Part shown: positions 1 through 6,008 of the stretch, one piece after another
Position numbering within the stretch: position 1 is the first letter of the stretch
Layout of the letters: the number at the start of each line of letters is the position of its first letter
Assembly: GCA_964646585.1 (NCBI GenBank)
Contig: CAZYEY010000097.1
Coordinates: 1-6,464, forward strand
Source: PFJX01 sp964646585
GTDB taxonomy: Bacteria; Pseudomonadota; Gammaproteobacteria; Burkholderiales; Thiobacillaceae
Direction: 5' to 3'
Length of the DNA: 6,464 nt
The notes under the pieces: generated by a model
The model's input: only the letters and a program-made list of their open reading frames with translations
The model's database searches: none
Told to the model about the DNA's origin: nothing
Made by a program: the position numbers and the translations under genes

Positions 1-1696
1 CCAGGTGCGCGCGGTCGCGACCCAGGGGCCGGCCGGGGTCGTCGGAACCTGAGCGGGCGTGGTGCTGGGCATGGCGGGCCGATGCCATGACTTGGGGGTC
101 GGCCAGGTGATTGGCCAGGGCGGTATCGGAGCCCCGGTAACGCAGCAGGGCGCGTTCCTCTCCTTCCTCGGGCAGGGCGGGCATGGTCATGGGGAAATCC
201 TGCTCCACGGCGATCTGCCGGATGCGCCGCCGCTCCGCCAGGCCGATGCCATAGGCCGACAGGACCGAGGCGTAGGGGGAGACCAGCACCCGGCCGATGC
301 CCAGCCGCGCCGCCACGGCGCAGGCGTGCTGGCCGCCGGCGCCGCCGAAGCTCACCAGGGTGAAGCCGGCCGGATTCACGCCCCGGGCCAGGGTGATGTG
401 GCGGATGGCGTCGGCCATGTGTTCCACGGCGATATCCAGGAAGCCTGCCGCCAGGCGCTCCGGGGTGTAGTCCAGGCCCAGGGCGGCGTTCACCTGGTCG
501 GTCATGGCGCGGAAAGCATCGGCCACGGCTTCGGCGTCCAAGGGCTGATTGCCGCCGGGACCGAACAGCGCCGGGAAGCAGTCGGGCTGGAGACGGCCCA
601 GCAGCAGGTTGGCATCGGTCACCGTCAGGGGGCCGCCGTTGCGGTAGCAGGCCGGTCCGGGCAGGCTGCCGGCGGATCCGGGCCCTGCCAGCAGGCGCTG
701 GCCGTCGAATTTCAAAATGGAACCGCCCCCTGCCGCCACCGTGTGGATGCCGAGCATGGGAACGCGGATCCGGTGGCCGGCGATCCGGGTGTCCAGAGTC
801 CGCTCGAACTCGCCGGCGAAGAGGGAAACGTCGGTGGAAGTGCCCCCCATGTCGAAGCCGATGAGCCTGTCGAAGCCCGCCGCCATCCCCACCTTGGCCA
901 TGCCCATGAGGCCGCCGGCGGGGCCGGAGAGCACGCTGTCCTTGCCCTGGAAATGGCCGGCGTCGGTCAGGCCGCCATGGGATTGCATGAATTCCAGCCG
1001 GGTGTCCTTCGGCAGGGCCTTGGCCACCTGCTCCACGTAGCGCCGTACCGGGGGCGACAGGGTGGCGTCCAGCACCGCCGTCTCGGCCCGGGGCACGAAC
1101 TTGACGAGGGGGCTGGCCTGGTGGGACAGGCTCACCTGCTCGAAACCCGCCGCCCGGGCGAGCTCGCCGGCCGCCAATTCGTGGGTGGGATTCCTCCATG
1201 CGTGCAGGAAGGCGATGGCGCAGGCCTTGAGGCCCGCCTGCCGGGCGTCGGCCAGGGCCAGCGATAAAGCCTCCCGGTCCAGCTTCTGGAGCACGGCGCC
1301 GTCCGCCGCCACCCGTTCGGCGGCCTCGATGACCCGGGCATACAAGGGAACGGGTTTGCGGATGTCCAGGGCGAAGATGTCCGGCCGGGCCTGGTCGCCG
1401 ATCTCCAGGGCGTCGGCGAAACCGGCGGTGGTCACCAGCAGGGTGGGCTCGCCCGCGTGGGTGAGGAGGGCGTTGGTGCCCACCGTGGTGCCCATCTTCA
1501 CCGCCTCCACCCGGCCCCCCGGGAGGGGTTCCTGGGGCCCCAGGCCCAGGATCTGGCGGATGCCGGCGATGGCGGCGTCGGCGTAGGCGGCCGGATTCTC
1601 AGACAGCAGCTTGGTCTGGATCAGCCCGCCATCCGGGGCGCGGGCGACGATGTCGGTGAAGGTGCCGCCCCGGTCGATCCAGAATTGCCAGGCCAT
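1..1696 (-). CDS. Hydantoinase A / 5-oxoprolinase (ATP-hydrolysing) N-terminal part, cut by left window edge
   Basis: The frame is open for 565 codons from an ATG at 1696 to the window edge, with no stop. Family enzymes use ATP to open 5-oxoproline (to glutamate) or hydantoin-type rings in the cytoplasm. Residues 1-180 look like the Hydant_A_N domain, with DRGGTFTDIV at 8-17 and a GTTVGTNALL stretch at 69-78. Residues 190-490 look like the Hydantoinase_A domain: SGPAGG (257-262), GFDMGGTSTDVS (280-291), AAGGGSI (321-327), PGPACY (346-351), PLTVTDANLLLGRL (356-369), SFGGAGGQHA (449-458) and SAYGIGLA (480-487). The opening WQFWIDRGGTFTDIVAR resembles the fused, roughly 1,200-residue bacterial 5-oxoprolinases more than split HyuA, so a HyuB half probably lies off the left edge. 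The start is 8 bases after the HDOD stop, with no clear Shine-Dalgarno, which suggests translational coupling. The last 40 or so residues before the edge fit the family poorly (see findings). The exact substrate is uncertain. Confidence 0.9.
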   Translation of the reverse strand, partial: MAWQFWIDRGGTFTDIVARAPDGGLIQTKLLSENPAAYADAAIAGIRQILGLGPQEPLPGGRVEAVKMGTTVGTNALLTHAGEPTLLVTTAGFADALEIGDQARPDIFALDIRKPVPLYARVIEAAERVAADGAVLQKLDREALSLALADARQAGLKACAIAFLHAWRNPTHELAAGELARAAGFEQVSLSHQASPLVKFVPRAETAVLDATLSPPVRRYVEQVAKALPKDTRLEFMQSHGGLTDAGHFQGKDSVLSGPAGGLMGMAKVGMAAGFDRLIGFDMGGTSTDVSLFAGEFERTLDTRIAGHRIRVPMLGIHTVAAGGGSILKFDGQRLLAGPGSAGSLPGPACYRNGGPLTVTDANLLLGRLQPDCFPALFGPGGNQPLDAEAVADAFRAMTDQVNAALGLDYTPERLAAGFLDIAVEHMADAIRHITLARGVNPAGFTLVSFGGAGGQHACAVAARLGIGRVLVSPYASVLSAYGIGLAERRRIRQIAVEQDFPMTMPALPEEGEERALLRYRGSDTALANHLADPQVMASARHAQHHARSGSDDPGRPLGRDRAHL

Positions 1697-1704
1697 GGCC
1701 GGGA

Positions 1705-2544
1705 TCAGAGCCCGGATTCTTCCAGCATGCTCTGGGCGTCCTTGATCAGTTCGTCGTGCTGCTGCTCGCCCAGCATCAAATGGTTGAGCACGCTGGCGCC
1801 GCGTTTTTCCCATTCGATGTTGCTGGATAGTCTGGATACCGTGCTCTCGATGTGTTCCGCCAGCACGGAGAGGGCGATCAGGTTGAGGGATTCGGACGGC
1901 AGTTGGGAAGCGAAGACGTCCAGGTCATGATGCTGGCCGATGGCCAGGCGGATGTGTTCTGGCAGTTGCCAGCCCTTGGCCAGCAGAGCGCCCACCACCG
2001 CATGGTTGGTGCCCAGTTCCGCGTCTTCCACATCGGTGAAGCTGCGCGCCGGCTCGGCATTGGCCTTTTTCAACACGTCCCGGTAATTGGGGAAGCGGCG
2101 CATGAGGAGAGGGATGCCGGCGTCGCGGAAGAGGCCGAAGAGGTGGGCGTCCTCCTTGGGGCTGCAACCCAGGGTCTGGGCCAGAAAGGCGGACACCAGG
2201 GCGGTGCGGGCGGCTTCGTCCCAGAAGCGGTCCAGGCCTTGCGTGGGTACGGCGTTGCGCAGGGACAGCCCCATCACCAGGGCGCCCACGTTCTTCATGC
2301 CCAGCATGTTGACGGCGTGGTCGATGGCGGTGACCTGGCGGCGCAGCCCGAAGAAGGGCGAGTTGACAGTCTTGAGCACCGCGGCCGCCAGGCCCACGTC
2401 GGTGGACACCAGTTGGGCGATTCGGCGCAGATTCGGCTCTGGCTTGGCGCGTTCTTCCAGGACCGCGTCGACAATGGCTGGGCGGGGCGGGATCGCCACG
2501 CTGGCAATGATCTTTTCGGCTTCCGCCGTGGTGAGGTCGGTCAT
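1705..2544 (-). CDS. HDOD domain-containing protein (probable signalling/regulatory)
   Basis: This 279-residue protein has an HDOD domain over about residues 16-215. Diagnostic stretches are the helical NSPFFGL segment (61-67), AVNMLGMKNV (77-86), LFGLFRDAGIPLL (135-147), the EDAELGTNHAVVG stretch (173-185), and W192-x-LPE followed by AIGQHHD (201-207). HDOD proteins are non-catalytic or poorly understood relatives of HD phosphohydrolases and often act in signalling, motility or stress control. Here the usual His-Asp doublet reads Arg140-Asp141, so metal-dependent phosphohydrolase activity is unlikely; His181 and His205/206 remain. The C-terminal 65 residues are predicted helical and have no recognised domain. 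No signal peptide or membrane segment is visible. The ATG at 2544 is the first possible start in the frame, but no Shine-Dalgarno precedes it. It lies 72 bases after dapD and 8 bases before the oxoprolinase gene, all in the same direction. The specific role is unknown. Confidence 0.9.
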   Translation of the reverse strand: MTDLTTAEAEKIIASVAIPPRPAIVDAVLEERAKPEPNLRRIAQLVSTDVGLAAAVLKTVNSPFFGLRRQVTAIDHAVNMLGMKNVGALVMGLSLRNAVPTQGLDRFWDEAARTALVSAFLAQTLGCSPKEDAHLFGLFRDAGIPLLMRRFPNYRDVLKKANAEPARSFTDVEDAELGTNHAVVGALLAKGWQLPEHIRLAIGQHHDLDVFASQLPSESLNLIALSVLAEHIESTVSRLSSNIEWEKRGASVLNHLMLGEQQHDELIKDAQSMLEESGL

Positions 2545-2616
2545 GATGCGGATGGGCAGGGTTCGAGGGGAAGCGCCTGGGGCGCAGCCCCCTTTATCGG
2601 CGATTCGCCTTCGGAC
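2545..2616 (-). other. dapD-HDOD gap with two mutually exclusive GC hairpins
   Basis: This 72-base gap holds GCGCC (2573-2577) pairing with GGCGC (2581-2585) around a 3-base loop. It also holds GGGGC (2579-2583) pairing with GCCCC (2587-2591) around a 3-base loop. The two stems share bases, so only one can form at a time. Read on the minus strand, neither is followed by a T tract, so this is not a standard intrinsic terminator. Short GC stems are common by chance at this base composition. No promoter could be recognised. Confidence 0.25.
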
Positions 2617-3441
2617 TTAAATGCCCCGCAGCAACTCGTTGATGCCCACCTTGGACAGGGTCTTCTCGTCCACCTTCTTGACGATGACCGCGCAGTACAG
2701 GCTGTACTTGCCGTCCTTGGAGGGCAGGTTGCCGGAGACCACCACGGAGCCGGCGGGCACGCGGCCGTAATGGATCTCGCCGGTCTCCCGGTCGTAGATG
2801 CGGGTGCTCTGCCCGATGTACACGCCCATGGAGATGACGCAGTTGTCTTCCACCACCACGCCTTCCACCACTTCCGAGCGGGCCCCGATGAAGCAGTTGT
2901 CGCCGATGATGGTGGGGCCGGCCTGGACCGGCTCCAGCACGCCGCCGATGCCGACGCCGCCAGAGAGGTGCACGTTCTTGCCGATCTGGGCGCAGGAGCC
3001 CACGGTGGCCCAGGTGTCCACCATGGTGCCTTCGTCCACGTAGGCGCCGATGTTCACGTAGGAAGGCATCAGCACCACGTTCCTGGCGATGTAGGCCCCC
3101 TTGCGGGCGGTGGCGGGGGGCACCACCCGGAAGCCGCCTTCGCGGAAGTCCCGGCTGTTGAAGTCGGCGAACTTGCTGGGCACCTTGTCGTAGTAGTTGG
3201 TGAAGCCGCCCTTGATGAAGAAGTTGTCCTCCATGCGGAAGGACAGCAGCACCGCCTTCTTGATCCACTGGTGGGTGACCCAGTTCTGGCCCTCGGTGCG
3301 CTCGGCGACGCGAAGCTGGCCCATGTCCAAGAGATCGATGACGGCCATGACCGCATCCTTGACCTTGGGCTCCACGTTGCGGGGGGTGATGTCGGCGCGG
3401 CGCTCGAAGGCTTCCTCGATGATGGCTTGCAGGTCTTGCAT
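2617..3441 (-). CDS. dapD: DapD, 2,3,4,5-tetrahydropyridine-2,6-dicarboxylate N-succinyltransferase
   Basis: DapD transfers succinyl from succinyl-CoA to tetrahydrodipicolinate, giving N-succinyl-2-amino-6-oxopimelate, in the succinylase branch of lysine and diaminopimelate synthesis. It is a cytoplasmic trimer. The 274-residue product follows the E. coli protein nearly throughout. It has an N-terminal helical domain (1-100), then a left-handed beta-helix of hexapeptide repeats (about 105-245) containing MPSYVNIGAYVDEGTMVDTW (125-144), GSCAQIGKNVHLSGGVGIGG (148-167) and SMGVYIGQSTRIYDRETGEI (204-223). Asp142 and Glu190 line up with the Asp141/Glu189 active-site pair reported for the family. 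The end, VGINELLRGI, is typical. A TTG five codons upstream (3456) is in frame, but the ribosome site lies within those codons, and family proteins start MQ-x-LQ, so ATG 3441 is chosen. The gene follows dapC by 53 bases, and the two enzymes act in consecutive steps. Confidence 0.98.
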   Translation of the reverse strand: MQDLQAIIEEAFERRADITPRNVEPKVKDAVMAVIDLLDMGQLRVAERTEGQNWVTHQWIKKAVLLSFRMEDNFFIKGGFTNYYDKVPSKFADFNSRDFREGGFRVVPPATARKGAYIARNVVLMPSYVNIGAYVDEGTMVDTWATVGSCAQIGKNVHLSGGVGIGGVLEPVQAGPTIIGDNCFIGARSEVVEGVVVEDNCVISMGVYIGQSTRIYDRETGEIHYGRVPAGSVVVSGNLPSKDGKYSLYCAVIVKKVDEKTLSKVGINELLRGI

Positions 3442-3448
3442 ATCTTTT

Positions 3449-3454
3449 TCCTTC
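3449..3454 (-). promoter_or_regulatory. Ribosome binding site of dapD
   Basis: On the minus strand GAAGGA ends 7 bases before the ATG at 3441, which is good Shine-Dalgarno spacing. This site decides the dapD start, because the alternative TTG at 3456 would place the ribosome site inside the coding sequence and add five residues not expected in DapD. Confidence 0.8.
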
Positions 3455-3494
3455 AATGGGTTGTTGATCGTATCTAATGTGATGAATTAACTCT

Positions 3495-4679
3495 TTACCG
3501 GATCGTGGCGGCGATTCTGCGGGCCGCCTCCACGCAGGCTTCCAGGCCCTCCACCAGGGCGATGCGGATGAAGCCCCGGCCCGGATTGACGCCCTTGGCC
3601 TCCCGGGCCAGGAAGCTGCCGGGCAGCACGGTGACGTGCTGTTCCCGATAAAGCTCCCGGGCGAATCGGGCATCGTCATCGCCGGGCACCCGGGCCCACA
3701 GGTAGAAGGCGGCCTCGGGGGCGTCGAACTCTAGGACCTCCTTGAGGATGGGCATGACGGCGGCGAATTTCTCCCGGTACTGGCGGCGGTTCTCATGCAC
3801 GTGGCCTTCGTCCCGCCAGGCAGCAGCGGACGCGGCCTGCACCGCCGGGTTCATGGCGGAGCCGTGGTAGGTGCGGTAGAGCAGGAACTGGCGGATCAGC
3901 TCCGGGTCGCCCGCGACGAAGCCGGAGCGCAGGCCGGGCACGTTGGAGCGCTTGGACAGGCTGTTGAACACCACCAGCCGCTCCTGGCCGCGCCCAAGTT
4001 GCTTTGCGGCCGTCAGGGCGCCCAGGGGTGGCGCGGCCTCGTCGAAATAGATCTCCGAATAGCACTCGTCGGCGGCGATGGCGAAGCCGTGGCGGTCGGC
4101 CAGCTCGAACACCTTCTTCCACTCTTCCAGGGTCATGACCTTGCCGGTGGGGTTGCCCGGCGAGCAGACGTAGAGCAGGTGGGTATCCGCCCACAGGTCT
4201 TCCGGCACCGCGCCGAAGTCCATGTGGAAGCCGTTCTCCGGCAGGGTGTTGAGGAAGTAGGGCTTGGCCCCGGCCAGCAGGGCGGCGCCCTCGTAGATCT
4301 GGTAGAAGGGGTTGGGGGACACCACCCGCTTCACGTGCCTGGTGGGGTCGATGACCGCCTGGGCGAAGGCGAACAGGGCCTCCCGGCTGCCGTTCACCGG
4401 TAGGATCTGGCCGGCCGGGTCCAGGTCCACGCCGTAGCGCATGTGGCACCAGTGGGCGATGGAACGGCGCAGATCGTCCGAGCCCTGGGTCACGGGATAG
4501 CTGGCCAGGCCCTGGAGATTCGCGGTGAGGGCTTCCTTGATGAAGGCCGGCGTTGCATGCTTGGGCTCGCCGATGGAAAGATTGATGGCGGCGAGCGCCG
4601 GGTCGGGAACGACACCGGCGAAGAGATCGCGCAATTTCTGGAACGGATAGGGCTGGAGTTGACTGAGGCGCGGGTTCAC
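3495..4679 (-). CDS. dapC: DapC, succinyldiaminopimelate transaminase (class I/II PLP aminotransferase)
   Basis: DapC converts N-succinyl-2-amino-6-oxopimelate plus glutamate to N-succinyl-LL-2,6-diaminopimelate plus 2-oxoglutarate, the step right after DapD. The 394-residue protein has a full fold-type I aminotransferase layout: LSIGEPKHATP (34-44), YPVTQGSDDLR (61-71), NGSREALF (96-103), SPNPFYQIYEGAA (121-133), CSPGNPTGK (172-180) with the PLP-ring Asn176, AADECYSEIYF (202-212) with Asp204 and Tyr207, NSLSKRSNVPGLRSGF (239-254) with the Schiff-base Lys243 and phosphate-contacting Arg251, and Arg372 in FIRIAL for the substrate carboxylate. The start is a GTG at 4679; the opening MNPRLSQLQPYPF matches DapC homologues, so I keep it despite a weak ribosome site. 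The neighbouring dapD strongly favours DapC over a generic aspartate or N-acetylornithine aminotransferase. Transcription probably starts from the -10 element at 4710-4715, leaving a short leader. Confidence 0.94.
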   Translation of the reverse strand: MNPRLSQLQPYPFQKLRDLFAGVVPDPALAAINLSIGEPKHATPAFIKEALTANLQGLASYPVTQGSDDLRRSIAHWCHMRYGVDLDPAGQILPVNGSREALFAFAQAVIDPTRHVKRVVSPNPFYQIYEGAALLAGAKPYFLNTLPENGFHMDFGAVPEDLWADTHLLYVCSPGNPTGKVMTLEEWKKVFELADRHGFAIAADECYSEIYFDEAAPPLGALTAAKQLGRGQERLVVFNSLSKRSNVPGLRSGFVAGDPELIRQFLLYRTYHGSAMNPAVQAASAAAWRDEGHVHENRRQYREKFAAVMPILKEVLEFDAPEAAFYLWARVPGDDDARFARELYREQHVTVLPGSFLAREAKGVNPGRGFIRIALVEGLEACVEAARRIAATIR

Positions 4680-4709
4680 GGCGCGAGCGGACGAACAGGA
4701 AAGAAGCGA

Positions 4710-4715
4710 ATTATA
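4710..4715 (-). promoter_or_regulatory. Candidate -10 element for dapC
   Basis: The minus strand reads a perfect TATAAT, ending 30 bases before the dapC GTG, in an AT-rich island within very GC-rich DNA. A start about 7 bases downstream would give a leader of some 20-25 bases. No good -35 hexamer is visible 16-18 bases upstream (the bases at 17 are AGCGGC), so support rests on the -10 alone. The box shares base 4715 with the ATG of the divergent transporter gene. Confidence 0.4.
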
Positions 4716-5617
4716 TGTCGAGCCCCCCCGTCGCCGCTCCCCTGGCGAGTCGCCATCCCGTCCTGGCCCCCGGCAGCCTGCTGGTGGCTGCCACCACCTG
4801 GGGACTCATTTGGTATCCCTACCGGCTGCTGGAACTGGATGGCTTGTCCGGCAGCATTTCCTCCCTGCTGACCTATGCCCTGGGCGCCCTGCCTTTGCTG
4901 TTTCTGGCGCAGGGCCGGGCCTGGCCCGGTGCCCGGGATGCCCGTTGGCTGCTGGCGGTGGCCCTGGCCTCGGGCTGGACCAATCTCTCCTACGTGCTGG
5001 CGGTGATCCACGGCGAGGTCATGCGGGTCATGCTGCTGTTCTACCTGGCACCCCTGTGGACCGTGCTCTTCGCCCGTTTGATCCTGAGGGAGCGGGCCGG
5101 CGGCGCCGGCCTGGCGGTCATCGCCCTGTCCCTGGCCGGCGCCATGGTCATGCTCTATCGCGGCCAGGGCCTGCCCCTGCCGGCCAATGACGCGGAGTGG
5201 CTGGGACTGTCCTCGGGCATCGGCTTTGCCCTGACCAACGTGCTGACCCGCAGGGTCCGGGACATTCCCATCGGCGTGCGATCCCTGTGGGTATTCCTGG
5301 GGGTCACCGGCATGGCCGCCGTGTTTTCCGCCGCCGAGCCCGACGCCATGGGCGCCATCGCCGCCGTCACAGCGTCCAGCTGGCTGATGGTGGCCGGCAT
5401 CGCCCTGGCCCTGCTGCTGGCCACCTTCACGGTGCAATATGGCCTCTCCTGCGTGCCCGCGAACCGGGCGGTGGTCATCCTGCTCTTCGAACTGGTGGTG
5501 GCGGCCCTGTCCAGCCGCTGGCTTGCAGGAGAGATCATGGATGTCCGGGAGTGGATCGGCGGCGCCATGATCATTGCCGCCACCCTGTTTTCCATTCGTC
5601 TGAGCGCCCATGACTGA
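4715..5617 (+). CDS. EamA/DMT-superfamily transporter, ten-TM putative metabolite exporter
   Basis: This 300-residue integral inner-membrane protein is built from two EamA repeats (about 25-148 and 160-295). Hydrophobic segments fall near residues 19-39, 47-66, 77-97, 102-122, 130-148, 163-178, 189-206, 218-238, 245-268 and 278-295, which gives the ten helices usual for the DMT (drug/metabolite transporter) superfamily. Typical motifs are FYLAPLWTVLFARLILRER (109-127) at the end of repeat one and AGEIMDVREWIGGAMIIAA (271-289) at the end of repeat two. The ATG at 4715 is the first start after an in-frame TGA at 4664; a purine-rich AGGAAAGAAG stretch (4697-4706) probably serves as ribosome site. 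It is transcribed away from dapC across a 35-base gap and overlaps the VOC gene by 8 bases. Family members export amino acids and other small metabolites, but the substrate here is not readable from the sequence. The neighbourhood would suit an amino acid. Confidence 0.92.
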   Translation: MSSPPVAAPLASRHPVLAPGSLLVAATTWGLIWYPYRLLELDGLSGSISSLLTYALGALPLLFLAQGRAWPGARDARWLLAVALASGWTNLSYVLAVIHGEVMRVMLLFYLAPLWTVLFARLILRERAGGAGLAVIALSLAGAMVMLYRGQGLPLPANDAEWLGLSSGIGFALTNVLTRRVRDIPIGVRSLWVFLGVTGMAAVFSAAEPDAMGAIAAVTASSWLMVAGIALALLLATFTVQYGLSCVPANRAVVILLFELVVAALSSRWLAGEIMDVREWIGGAMIIAATLFSIRLSAHD

Positions 5618-6008
5618 GATGATTGTCCTGCTCCATGCTTCCCTGCTGGTTTCCGACCTGGGCCGGGCCCGGGCCTTCTACGAGGGCGTCCTGGGCCTGG
5701 AGCCCAGCCCATCGCGGCCGGAGATGGAGTTCCCCGGTGTCTGGTACGACCTGAGCCCGGGCCAGATCCACCTGCTGTGCCTGCCCAATCCGGACCCGGT
5801 TTCCGGCCGCCCCGAGCACGGCGGCCGGGACCGGCACACGGCCCTGGGAGTGACGGACTGGGCGGCCTTGCAAGCCCGGGTGGACGCCGCCGGCCTGCCT
5901 TACACCCTCAGCCGTTCCGGGCGGCGGGCCCTGTTCATCCGGGATCCGGACGGCAACGCCCTGGAGTTGATGGAAGTCCAGAGCCCGCTGAACCCGGCGG
6001 GCGGCTAG
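5610..6008 (+). CDS. VOC (glyoxalase/bleomycin resistance/dioxygenase) family protein
   Basis: This 132-residue protein is the size of a single VOC unit with two beta-alpha-beta-beta-beta modules. Module one starts LHASLLVSDLGRARAFYEGV (8-27) and runs to GQIHLLCLP (51-59). Module two starts RDRHTALGV (73-81) and ends LFIRDPDGNALELME (108-122). His9, His54, His76 and Glu119 sit where VOC enzymes place metal ligands, so it may bind a divalent metal. Family members include glyoxalase I, ring-cleaving dioxygenases, epimerases and antibiotic-binding proteins; nothing here decides between them. The ATG at 5610 overlaps the transporter gene by 8 bases, which suggests translational coupling. A second ATG at 5619, one base after the transporter stop, would remove only three residues and is nearly as good. 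No clear Shine-Dalgarno precedes either. The TAG stop overlaps the ald stop on the other strand. Confidence 0.88.
   Translation: MTEMIVLLHASLLVSDLGRARAFYEGVLGLEPSPSRPEMEFPGVWYDLSPGQIHLLCLPNPDPVSGRPEHGGRDRHTALGVTDWAALQARVDAAGLPYTLSRSGRRALFIRDPDGNALELMEVQSPLNPAGG

Noticed and set aside
59..1267. Plus-strand open frame of 402 codons
   Set aside because: It is antisense to the oxoprolinase frame, which carries every family motif. The product is a Gly/His/Gln-rich composition with no domain, a usual antisense shadow in GC-rich DNA.
1852..3477. Plus-strand open frame of 541 codons
   Set aside because: It is antisense to most of the HDOD gene and all of dapD, and crosses their gap. Its translation is rich in Gly, His, Val and Asp without any recognisable fold. 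It is the longest complete open frame here but not a gene.
3442..3494. Possible internal promoter in the AT-richer dapC-dapD gap
   Set aside because: TACGAT resembles a -10 at four of six positions, but no -35 match lies 15-18 bases upstream. The evidence is too weak to call.
2594..3679. Minus-strand open frame of 361 codons overlapping dapC and dapD
   Set aside because: It is on the coding strand but out of frame with both well-identified dap genes, and its product is Arg/Gly/Pro-rich and low in complexity.
3793..4449. Minus-strand frame of 218 codons inside dapC
   Set aside because: It is the shifted frame of dapC and gives an Arg/Pro/Gly-rich product without motifs.
4659..4664. TTGACT as a -35 for the transporter gene
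   Set aside because: The bases 17-18 downstream are CGCGAG/GCGAGC, nothing like a -10 element.
4676..5611. Minus-strand open frame of 311 codons opposite the transporter
   Set aside because: It is the Gln/Gly/His-rich mirror of a membrane-protein gene. The plus strand has ten hydrophobic segments and EamA motifs.
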